The notes under the pieces were generated by a model. That model was not told where the DNA came from. It did not search any database and was given only the letters and a program-made list of their open reading frames with translations. A DNA stretch of 64,000 bases from Pyrocephalus nanus. Taxonomy: Eukaryota; Chordata; Aves; Passeriformes; Tyrannidae. Positions 1 to 12,000 of the stretch are shown here, piece after piece; position 1 is the first letter of the stretch, and each line of letters begins with the position of its first letter. Made by a program: the position numbers and the translations under genes. The stretch lies in NCBI GenBank assembly GCA_038380795.1, contig CM076267.1, forward strand, positions 9,283,501-9,347,500, given 5' to 3'.

Positions 1-68
1 TGGTGACAGTTGATTTTTGTCCTGATGAGTGGCGATATTACTATGACTGCATCCGGATTCACTGTGAG
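1..68 (+). CDS. CFAP221: CFAP221 coding exon 1 of those in window (5' edge)
   Basis: Reading from base 3 gives [22 protein letters not shown], the end of an ASH-like beta segment. The donor is GTGAGG at 69, phase 0. The true start of this exon lies left of the window, so it is cut by the edge. Confidence 0.93.
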
Positions 69-3000
69 GTGAGGATTTATCACAAAATACAAAGTTGTGA
101 TGGATGAAACGACTATTAGGACATGGTGACAGTGACAAAGGTATAGTTAACATTTTAGCATCCCATGGATTTATTCCCAGTAAGTCTTGATTGGAGTCTT
201 TAATTTTAAGCATCTAAAGTTTTCCTCTGTAAACATCCCAGAGCTGTGGGTAAGATTATATTACTTATTCTGCTATTCTTTGCCAGTAGATCAGTTTTTG
301 TGCCACTCCTAGCTGAGCAGACTCCGAGAAGCTCGGGAGAGTTGCATAACATATGGAACAGACGGATATTGAGGAGCAACATAGTAATAATCTTGAAGAT
401 GTTTTATGCCCTTTTACTATCCAACTACTAGAGAAACTTTTTTTTCAATAACAAGCTGAGAAACTTAGGATTGTTCAACCAGGAGAAGAGAAGGTTGTGT
501 GGAGCTCTCATAGCAACCTTCCAGTATCTGAAGGGGGCCTACAGGGGAGCTGCAGAGGGATCAGGATCTGTAGTGACAGGACAAGGAGTAATGGGTACAA
601 ACTGAAAGAGGCCAAATTCAGGTTGGATATTAGGGAGAAATTCCTTGCTTCAAGGATGGTGAGGACCTGGCACAGGTTGCCTGGGGAGGTTGTGGATGCC
701 CCAACCCTGGCAGTGTTCAAGGCCAGGTTGGATAAGGCCTTAAGCAACCTGGTCCAGTGGGAGATATCCCTGCCCATGGCAGGGGGTTGGTACTAGATGA
801 TCTTTAAGGTCCCTTCCAACCCTTAACTTGCTCTGATTCTATGACTTATTCATTGTAAGAAATAAATATTTGCACCCTTTTGTTTGTTTGTTTGTTTGTT
901 TGTTTGCAGGGAGATGACAACTTAGTTGTTCCCATGCATGCTTATCCTGCTATGAATGTTGTAGCATTTCCAACGTTCATAAATCTGTCTGATGTATCAA
1001 TTGGTCAGAGGTGAGTTCTGGAAATGAATGTGTGGTAGGTGTAAGTGCTAGCAAATATCTTACCTCAGTCCAGAGATTGATCAGTTATTAGATTTTCTTC
1101 TCCTATTTAAAAATACTTAAAGTGATCTGATCTGATCTGATCTGATGTGAAGCTCTGGCTGGCATAGCCTTCATCTCACTTTGCCTGTTGCATGGGTGTT
1201 ACACTGACTGTTCTCAGTAAGTAATTGGCAGTAGTTGATGATAGGAACTGGGAAGGGGAAAAGGGGAAGACAGATCCTGTTAATTAGGGTTTAGTTCTGC
1301 AGGATATTGGCCATATTAGTTGTATTCATGGTTGTTGGTGTAAAGATTTATGTAAGTGTAAAGATTTGAGTGAATTATGGGAACAGAAGGTCTTAGCAGC
1401 TAGGTTTTGTCTCAGCCTGTGAGCTGAAAGTAACTCACAAATCTTACTGAAGCACAGAAATATGAATTGGCAAGGCACATACAAGGAAAATTCTGACCAC
1501 TGAGTCCAGCATAGCAAATGAATACTTGTGTCTTTTGGTTTTTCTAATCCCTTTTAATCAGTTAAACTCTGGTGAATCCATCAGAAGTTGTTGCTACAGC
1601 TTTCTCACAGGACTGAACATAACTCCTGACTTTTTGGATGCCTCTAGGCATGACGTGATTCTGGTTATTTGCTCCATTTTACTGCTGAAGTATACAGAAT
1701 TTTCATATTTCCAGAATATAGACATGATATTAGAAAGAGTACAAAATATAACTTTAAATAATGGGAATTTTTTTCCAAAACATCAGGGACACTCAGAGAT
1801 ACTAATGAGGGAATTTGGAAGACTTCCTGAAAAGAAAACTGATGGTTTCAAACCTTAATTTTTTTACCAGTATTTTTCATCATCAAGCTGTTAAAAACTT
1901 CCCTAAAAATGAAAACTCTCTAGATACTTGGTACTGTACAGAACCCAAGGGACTCTGGGCTCAGTCCATAGCCAGAGAGGTCAATGGAAAAACTGCCTAT
2001 CACTTCCATAAGTGTAGGATAAAATCTGTATTCTACCTCCCATTATTCTCCTTGGGTACAGAAGGTCCATCAGGCAACAGGTGACATATTTGTCTTGGTT
2101 TTAAGGCACTTTGGTTGCTGTTCAAGCTCCACTGTACCCTAAAACAAATTGTCTGCCCAGTCTGTTGTTACAAATGCTTCATCAACAGGTCATACTAAGG
2201 CAGAGAAAAAAGGACTTTGCTATCATTGCTTATTTCCTTGGGCATTTCAGAATGTGCTTTCCAAAAGAACACTGTGTATAACATGCATTCTTTGCTAATC
2301 AACAGGGTAGGATTTCAGTCAGGCAGTTAATAAAAAGCAGGAGTAAGCCTGGGTAAATTGATCTTGATTTGCAGGATGAGGGGTGGTGTTACACCAGTGC
2401 TTTTGTGTTTCAGTTTAATCTGTGAAAATACATGCATACAAAGACAAGGCAGCTTGAAAAGATGTGTGCTAATACTCCTCATACAACTTGCATGAGACGT
2501 AAAGGGCTTTTACGAAAATCAGGCCACAGCATCATTATTTCTACAGTGGTTAAAGTCCAGTCATGTGTTGGAGTTTTCAACACTTTTGAAGACTGCACAG
2601 TCTTTTCTCATCATCTTTCACAGGGAGGGCCATGGGAAAAGGCTGATTTGTGGTTCTGTGTTCATTGTTCCTCCAGTCTGGATTGTTTGTACTTGCTAGA
2701 TATTAGAGTTTGTAAGAATTTAAGGATACATGGAAATAAATTCCAAAAAGGTATTTTTTTAAATTTTTCTGTAATCAGATTCTGTATGAGTAGGAGAAAA
2801 TAAGTCAAGATGTAAAATGTTCCATTTTCAAATCAAAGTTTAGCTTTCATTTCCTCAGAGAGTGAAAGATTTGAAATATTTTGCTATTTTGGAATAGTGA
2901 GGAGTTAAGATTTTCATATTAATAAGTAATCCACCCCTCTGCACACAAATAATTTAGTGCATGTTGTGTATAATATTATTTCCCATCTTGTGATTGCATT

Positions 3001-6000
3001 TTCATTAATCTCATTCTTCTTTCTCTCTTTTCAGTAAGGAGTATGTTATCCCATTGCAGTGCAGCTGTCCAATAGATTTTGAATTCCACATTGATGTTAT
3101 TCAGCCTCACAGAGCCTTTACTGTCCAGCCAACATTTGGTAGACTGAACTTCTTTGAAATTCTAAATGTTAAATCTGTATTTATTAAGTGTAGATACTTG
3201 TGACAGTGTATTCAGGTCAAACTTTGCCTCAGGGGTTTTCCAGGTAAATGCAGCCACTCATATGCAGCTTCATGGCAAAGACCCATCTGTGACTAGTAGA
3301 TTTCTTTTGGTAATGCCCAGCTACAGACCTCTGACAAAATATGGGATGTTCCAGAAGAATATCCCAGAAAAAAATATCAACCCACTAAAACTTAAGTCAG
3401 AAATTTTGGTAGCCTGAAACTATGAAGTACTGAAGGCCATCTAAAAAGTACAAAAATATTTCAGCTCCTACTCAAGCCACTAATCTCAGAGATCATTAAT
3501 CAGAGAATCATAGACTCATTTAGGTTGGAAAAGACCTTTAAGGTAAACCTAACCCTACCAACAGAGTTGACCTTCAAGGATGAAATACTCCAGCAAATTG
3601 TATACACACAGGAAAAACCCAAAGCCAACCCAATGAAATTAACTGGTGTTTACAGATTACAGAAAGCTGAGCAATAGTGACTTGACAGAGATGAGAAATT
3701 AGTATTTCTGATAAGCTGAATAAGCTCCTTGTTGCAGAAATGTTGAGGAGTCCCTGTATCCTGGGATTGTACTGATTATTTAGGGTTATGAATAGTGGTT
3801 TAATTGGTTGAGAAAATAATGCAAAAGGTAGTAAGGAAGTAGGGTCAAGTAGAGATAGGTAGTGCATCAAATCCAGATGAGTCCCCTGACTTGGAAGAGC
3901 ACAGAGGGATATGTTTATAAGGCTTTGTTCATGAAAGCAGAAAGTGATGAACACTTAAGACTAGCAGATGCAAGTGAAGAATGTCTACATGTAAACAGGC
4001 AACCATTTTCACAGCAGTATGAAACATTACAGCCCTCCTGTCATATCTTTCTGCTATTGCAAAATGTCTTCTACTATCTGGCAATGGACACAGTTCTTGA
4101 AAGACACTTTGAGACCTGAAATATTTTCCATGCCTGCTGCCAACCACTCACAGATATAATTGTTTTAAAAAAAAAGGTAGCCCAAAGTCAATTTCAGCAT
4201 ATGTAAGTGGGCTCGTGTTATATAGACTCTTACTGTTTTTCTCCTCTAACCACAGGAATCATTCCAGGCAATGGAAAAGTGAAAGTAACTGTGAAATATT
4301 CCCCACTTGAGTATGGAACAGCACAAATGGCAATGCAGCTACGGATTTCAGAGTTTCACTCGAAACCCTATGTGTGTGTATTCACAGGAACATCAATACC
4401 ACATCTGGGTCTGATGTATGTGTGGCTGACTGATCTTTGAGTTCCTTTGCCTAGTTCCAAAAAATACCTATGTAATGGGATTTCATGTCATTTTGCTGTA
4501 ATAGTTTTAAGCATTTGTGTGTTTGGTGGCTTAAAATGCATTAACATAATTTGATTGTTGATACATGTACCTGCTCTGCTACATCATTTGCTCAGAAGTG
4601 AAACTACCAAAACAAATCTAATAAGAAGTTACGTATTCTTAAAGAAGTATTGAGCATCCTCAGCTTCTGTTGTTCCTCTTCTTTATTATTTTTATTGTTG
4701 AGCCCTTGCAAATGCAGGGGGTTGTGAATAATGAGGCCTTTTGGGCTGCACCTAATTTTTTTGTGAACACTGAACATTAAAAGTTTGGTTTTGGTTGTTA
4801 TTTGGGAGACAAATTTCCAGTTTCTTTGTATACCTAAAGAGGATGTAAATGCATGTAGTGGACCTATATGCCATTTACAGAGTACTTGTGAGAGCAATAT
4901 CTGTCCTTTTGGCATCTAGAAAAGAACATTTTGACAAACAACAAAGCCATACAGCAAAAAAAGCTGGGTCTGGAGGAAAATTCATGGTGTGGAGAAGAGA
5001 CCAATTGAGCCAGCCACGACTGAAGCCTATTCAAAAGGTAAAGGTGTGAAAAGACAATAATTAAAAGTACTTTTCTTGGCTGGAAATCTCACATGTTTCT
5101 ATTTCTTCCTATTAATTTATGTCTCATAGGAAATTGAATACCAGAACCTCAGATTCCCCACAGACTTGTCAAATCCGCACGCTGTAGCTAGTGTTTTGAT
5201 ACAGGAACCAGGCAAATTGAAGATTAAGGACTTAAAAGAAGGTACAGTAATTAAGCAGAATAAACTTGGTCAGCATTATGTGTAGTTTTTTGATGAGGAA
5301 CTTTACTTCAGAATTGCTGGCACGATGTGACTGTAGATTCTATGAGAAATCTCACCTTAGCTTTGTGTATTAATGGGTTGAGTTACCGTAATGGATAGAT
5401 TTCACTATTAAAAATCCTATCTAGTTTGAGGTGTGATATGGCTTTTTGATATTTCTGCAGTCCTTGCCCAAGGCAGAGAAGGGGTAAAAACCAGACAGAT
5501 GAAGGAAGCTGTATTTCAACTAAAAGTCAAACAAAATGTTGAGGAAGAGGAAGCAAATCATCTGAAGTGGTAAGTGCTATTTAACCACATTAACAAGACT
5601 GGGATTTACTTAACTAAGGCCCCTGTGAATGATGTATGCAATATTCACTAGTGCATAATGCTGCTATTTCTTGTCCCAAGAAGGCTTGTTTTACAGCTAA
5701 GTTACTCTTGTTCCATTTTATTTTTTTCTCTTCTGACTAAAAGCAGTCTCAGTAGTAATCCACAGTAGTAGTACCCAATGAGGTCTTTGATTTTGTTATG
5801 GTTCCATTCAGAAAGAATCCTGTTGAAAACCTTGCTCACCCAACCTTGTTCTCAGGCATCTCATCTTGTACCCTTAAGAGCAAAGGATGACTTTGTCATG
5901 GTTGTCAATAAATCAAGGCTAAAATTAATATTGGAGTGATCAGAATTACACTTGGAATTGTTCAAAAAACGTGTAGATGTGGTGCTGATAGATGTAGACA

Positions 6001-9000
6001 TGGTTTAGTGGAGGACCTGGCAGTGTTAGATTAATAGCTCCACTCAGTGATCTTAGAGCTCTTTTCCAACCTTGATGATTCTGTAATTCTATGTACATCA
6101 AATGGTGTAAAGTAAAGCATAGCTGGGTGTGTAAGCACACCATGATTTCCTTTGAAATCCACAGATCTGCTCTTACACTGAATGTCATGGACACCTAGGC
6201 ACCTTAGGAAGAGGAGAGTAAGTCTGTTAGCCTTTAAATAAAGCAAACTGTGCATTCAGTAAGGCAGTTTTCTTGCCTCCACTACTAATGCAGGCAAGTC
6301 CATAGGGGAGAAGATCCAATCTCTGAGGAATTTAAGAAAGAGATTATTGAAAGACGACAAAGGGAAGAAGAGCAATACAAGGTCAGTCTTTGATGTTATA
6401 CTTTCCCATTAGCAGTGCCCTGGTGAATTGTAGCAAGCTCTCTACATCTTCAGTTTTTCATCATATGTCAATGAAAAGCTGTACTAGCTGTGCTTGTTAC
6501 TGAAATTATATCTTTATTGTGCCTGAATATCACTGTTTCTGAGGTGGTTTTATCTTGGAGGTAGACAGAGAGAAGGGTAAGCTACTCATGGAAAGGTAAC
6601 TAGATCTTTGCCCAACCTAGCAGATTTGCACCCAGTCACCCAGTCACATCACAGTGCCACATTCCAGCACAATCCTGTCAGCACTGTGGCTACATCCAGG
6701 CTTCTCTTTATAATGTACCTCTCTGAAGAGCTGATGTCCTGAACGACTCACAGTCAAAGAGAGTTAGTATTCTCATGCGGAGCCATGGGGAGATAATTTA
6801 TCAGGTTGTTCTCCTGCATCTTCACCCTCTCTCTCTTTGGTTTCTTCCAGTCACTCCAGACTGCAGGTCACCTTCCACAGAGGTGACAACAGCAATAAGC
6901 AATACTTGGTGGCAGGAAATATTTTTCCATGTGGCACAGCCCTCAGGGACAGGTGGGGCTTGTCCCTCTTATCCTGCCTCCTGGATATTCAAGCAGCTTC
7001 TGACATCCCACCGACTTCCAAGAAACTGCTTGCAGGAGTAAAATTATTTAGACAGGATAAAGGCTTGATTTATACACTGAATTAGGCACAATTAATTAAT
7101 TAAAACATATTTAATAGTAAAAGGGAGGAAGTGAGTAAAAAACATGATCTACATTATGAGATTGTTGTATCACTGAATTGATGTATATTAACTTTGTTTA
7201 GAAGCATTTATTTCCTTACCTGCTCATTCTGGCTATGCAATGCAAATCATATTTCATTAGGACAGAGATCTGATTGAAACTCAGACCTGAAAAGACATTT
7301 ATTTTACTTCATGTGACTTGCTCGAGGGTTGCAATAATCACTCCCTAAAAGGGAATGAAGTCTATGTTGTGTTAATGCACCTCCAGAGCGTTACACTGTG
7401 AGTTTCACTAATTGTAAGGGAGGAAAGAATTCACGGGATGCTTTGTGCTAATGTGATTGTTCTTTCTGATGACAAATTAGATCCAAAGAGGAGACCCTAT
7501 CATAGAACAGGAGTTTCAAAGGAGTGAAGTAGAAGTTTCTTGCAAACGTGTTACCCAGCCTGTTGGCCAGGTTTGTACATATTTTATTACAGCCTGCTAA
7601 ATGTTATCATCACCTACTAAGCTACCAAAGAGCCATAGATGTTTGACATTGAATACTTTTCCTCCTAATGTTCCTATCAGTGTGTCAGTACCTTATTTCC
7701 CATTTTACTTTTAGGTAGGGCAAGCATCATGCTTCATGCACAGTCCATGTTCTGGTGTTCTGATCTAATGTGAGAGTCAAGTGGAAATCTGCTGGCCTAA
7801 CCTGAGATTTATATTGCTTGTTTCTCTCAGGAGAAGCTTTTTCATACCTGATTGTAAGGTTAAGCTTATATCATAGGACTTGCAACCTTTAACTGCAGGT
7901 CAGATTGACAGGAACCTCTCTGCTACTTAGATATTTTTTGTCCTTCTCTGTGGCATCTTTCACCCTTCTTTAAAACGTGCTATGAGCCATTATTGGAGAA
8001 GGGATACTGGTTTTGCTGGGCCCCTGCTGTGAGCCCTTACAGCTATTCCAGCTTCATATCTGTGCAAGATGAGGTCTATATTTGGTAGAGACCCTGTCCA
8101 TTCTCTCTGCTAACTGCCCATGTCATGCACTTAAGTCATAGTATGTGTCTGTCATTTGTGTGGATGCAGACCATGCAATGTTACCTCTGTATTCCCCATA
8201 CCACACCTGCAAGTATTTGGTGATTACCTCCCATTGAGCCCCTCAGGGAAGGCTGCTGGTTAAATGCCAGTACTGCAAATGCTTTCAATTGACTTAATTT
8301 CAGTATGTAGGAATAACGTATGGATTCAGGCCAAGGAATGGCGGAATGGCTTGGGCTGAAGGAAATTTCTCCCTTATCTAGTTGTAAAAGGGGTTGTCCT
8401 TTTTCTTTTCTGTTTCCTTTTAAAAAAAACAAACATGCAGCATCCAAGTGTCCAGCCCACATTTGACTTGCTCCGTAATAACCCTTGGGACAACAGAAAG
8501 AGGATGTTCAGGAAATTCCAACAAGCAGCATATAAGGTAAAGCGAACAAACAGAATGCAGTGTGGTGGCATGATGCCTTGGAAATAGCACAAAAGAGCAT
8601 GCAAACAGACACATAAGAAGTGTTTACAGCTAGCCAGGGATGTGATAGGTTGATAAATATGGCCCTACCTCAACAGGAAATAAGGATCCGGAGTAAGTTT
8701 TGTATTCAGCTGGTGCTTCATATTGCAACTGAGACTAAATAAATGCAGATGAATATAGGGTTTTTTTAAAGGAAAAAATACTTTTGCACAAAAAAAGAGA
8801 AGATTTCAAAATGCATATAGAGCACTGTGCCCAGTTTTGGCCACCTGGTACAAGAGAGACATCAATGAATGTTCAGTGTAGAGCCACTGGGTGGTCTGGA
8901 GCACTCACTTTGTAAGGAGACACTTAACATGGAGAGGGAAAATAGAAGCAGAGAGCAGCAGCTTCCAAAACCTCTGAGGAAGTTATGGATGATGGAGCAT

Positions 9001-12000
9001 CCTTGCACTGGTGTGTGATGGGAACATGGAAAACAATGGGCATAAATTCAAATACGGGAGGTATAGACCTGGAAGCTAAAGACTAATAAATTAAATCACT
9101 TATTTCATTGGATTTAAATATTAACTTGCATCTCCACTGCTGTTTCTCCAGTAAATCTCAATGTAGTAGCATGCAAGATGGAAATGTCCTGCTCTCCTCT
9201 TGTCCAGTTTGGATATTCTCCAACCTATTCAGAATGTTGAGGTCTTGAAATGAAATGCTTTTTCCTGTAAGATAATTTGCTGTAAATGGCCCCTTCTGGT
9301 ATTAAAAACTAGAGCTCTTCATTGTTACCCTGTGAAATATGGGCAAATTACACAGTGAAGGTCTCTACTTACTCTCCTTGTTCTCAGAGCCACAAATACA
9401 AATATGGCCCTCATCAACTGACTGTTCAGTCATTGTTAAATCTCTGTATGCCAATAAAAAAGCTGAAGGATTAGGACCTAGCCAACAAAACAGTCTGATT
9501 AACCTGTAAGGCTAAATTAAGGTTTTAACCGTATTTGTTGTGTAATGTCATTGTAGAGTTGAGATCCATTTTACATCTGTCCTTCACATTTTCTCCCTCC
9601 TGAACAGAAAACTGTGTTCTAAAATAGAGATGTCAGAGTGAGCTCTGTAGAAGAAATACAGTTGTCACATACACACTATATTTTTATGGCTGTAAATCTC
9701 AGAGTCTTCAACTTAATATTAAATTTAAAAATAATTCTCTCAGATTTTGATTCAGATGCGGCTGAATCATTTATTGCTTCTGTTCCGTGGTCTGAGCAGC
9801 GAAACCAGAGGTCCAGAGGAAGGGTCTGTGTCTGGTAAGGATTAGAAGAACAGGTTGATATTTTGGCTGTGGGCTGTGATAATTCAGGTTGTGTGCAGTG
9901 TGTCAGGTTCATTACATATAAACATACAGACAGAGTCCTTACAAAGGAGCCTTCCAGAGAAAAAGAGAAGTGTGACAAGGTAGAATCATAGAGTGATTTG
10001 GATCGGAAGGGACCTTTAAAGGTCATCTAGTTCAATCACCCTGCAATGAGCACTGACATCTTCAACCAGATCAGGTTGTTCAGAGCCCTGTCCAACCTGA
10101 CTTTTACTGTTTTCAGGGATGGGGTATCCACCACCTCTTTGGGCAACTTGTGCCAGTGTATTATCACCTTTGTTGCAAAAAAACTTCTTCCTTATATCTA
10201 GTCTGAAACTACCTTCCTTTGGTTCCAAACCATTATCCCTTGTCCTATCGCAACAAGCCCTGCTAAAAGGTAGAAACAGCTGTAGTCAAAATACATATGT
10301 TTTTCATGGACATTATTTCCTAGATTTAAAAAATGTGATTAACTCTTCTTAGGCACCTTACCTACTTAATAACAGGGCAGAAGCTGTGAATTCTCCATCA
10401 GTGGAAGTGTTCAAGGTCAGGTTGGATGGGGCTTCGAACAACCTGATGCAGTGATACATGTCCCTGCCCCTGGTAGGAGGGTTGGACTAGGTGATCTTGA
10501 GAGGTCCCTTCTATCCCAAACTCTTCTACATATAGCCCGAGGAACAATGGAAGGGCAGACAGGACTGTATGAGAAATAGGCAGGTGAACAGATCAAGCAG
10601 AACCCAAGAGTCAGAGGCACAGGACCAGAGGAACTTATTGCATGTGGGATGGAAGGGGGAAAGACTCCGGAATGTGATGAAGGCAGGATGTCTGAACACA
10701 GGCAAAATGAGGCAGTAGGAACCATGAGATACATGGTCAGTACTGGGTTCAGGTTTTTTCCTCATCTCTTTCTCATCTAAGTGCTTTTCATCAATCACTT
10801 TTTTTTACACTGAATTGAAAGTGCTGGCCTGGAAAACTCGCTTGTTACTTAACATTCATAGAAGGAAACTGGCCTGGGATAGGAGTCACAGTTGGGTATA
10901 TGGGGGACAGAAGAGAATGTCTGTCTCTTATCTCCCACTACCACACACAATTTGACAACTGCTGAGACACACCTTTCCATACCAGGCCTTTTCCTGCTTT
11001 TGCACATAGGCACTTTTAATTCCTAGAATGCAGGAGCTACAGGGATGCTGCAAATAGAAGGTGCAATGGCACTTAGTGTAAGAAAGACCTCTGACTTTTC
11101 TCTTCCTTGCTGAGCAGAAGGAGGCAGAGAAAGAAGCTGGAATGAGCAGGCTGTAATGTCCTCTCAGGAAAGGGTAAATTAGATCTGTCTGCTAGTCAAG
11201 TTATCATGCTTCATATCTTGTAGATGTGACATTTAAAGCCTTCAGGAAGTATTATTTTACTTTTTTATATTAAAATTACTAGACACATCCTGTTTTAGGA
11301 AGATGTTAAATACATTTTGTGGCCTGATTCTATTTTTGAAAAAGTGCATTAAGATATATTATGAAACTTTAATATTTGTTTTCTATTCATGACAGAAACC
11401 AGGAGTTTCAGCAAATCAAAGAAGAGTGAAGAATGTAAGGGTCTTTCTTCCAGCATATCTGAAGATCTTATATTGCCTTTTGAATTCCCCTTTTGCAGTT
11501 CCCATGAACAAAATGATGATTTGGTAGGTATAGTAACTAAAATGTTGGTCAACACTCAAGACAGAATTCTGTTGAAGATATTGGCCTGGTATTACCTTTA
11601 TTAGAATTTCACAATGTTACTGGTTCTGACAGATTAATTCAGGACTTTGTATTTACTAAGGGTACTGCCGAAAACAGCAAAAAAAATCTTTGCATCTTCC
11701 AGTTGTACTCTAAAATTCTGAGCAATACATTAATGTTCAGAGTGAGTTAACATCCATGATTTTTCAGAAGAAAAGAAAGAAAAAAATAACTGAAATGCCA
11801 AAGTCCAAGAAAGAACAGCAGAAATATCAAACTGTATGAAATAAATGTTTGCATAATTATTTCCATATGTTTTCAATTAGCTGTGCTGATGGACTGCTGC
11901 CAATGCAAAACAAAATGCCCACCATATTCCTGGTTTTTGCTTTCAGGCGCCTGATGCTCTTGGCCTAGTTCCCATTGGATCTGTAGATGTGACAGTCAGA

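Larger units (their letters stand above)
69..909 (+). other. CFAP221 intron with CR1 and TTTG repeat
   Basis: This intron is largely taken up by a CR1 3' end (about 460-846). A TTTG tract then runs directly to the acceptor AG at 908-909. No other feature seen. Confidence 0.85.
9835..11395 (+). other. CFAP221 intron carrying two CR1 copies
   Basis: A minus-strand CR1 (9978-10275) is followed by a + strand CR1 (10380-10527), so their truncated 5' sides face each other. I looked for a missing exon of the family here and found none. Confidence 0.75.

Noticed and set aside
497..796. 99-codon frame considered as a host gene
   Set aside because: Its sequence is the decayed C-terminus of CR1 ORF2, part of a retrotransposon copy.
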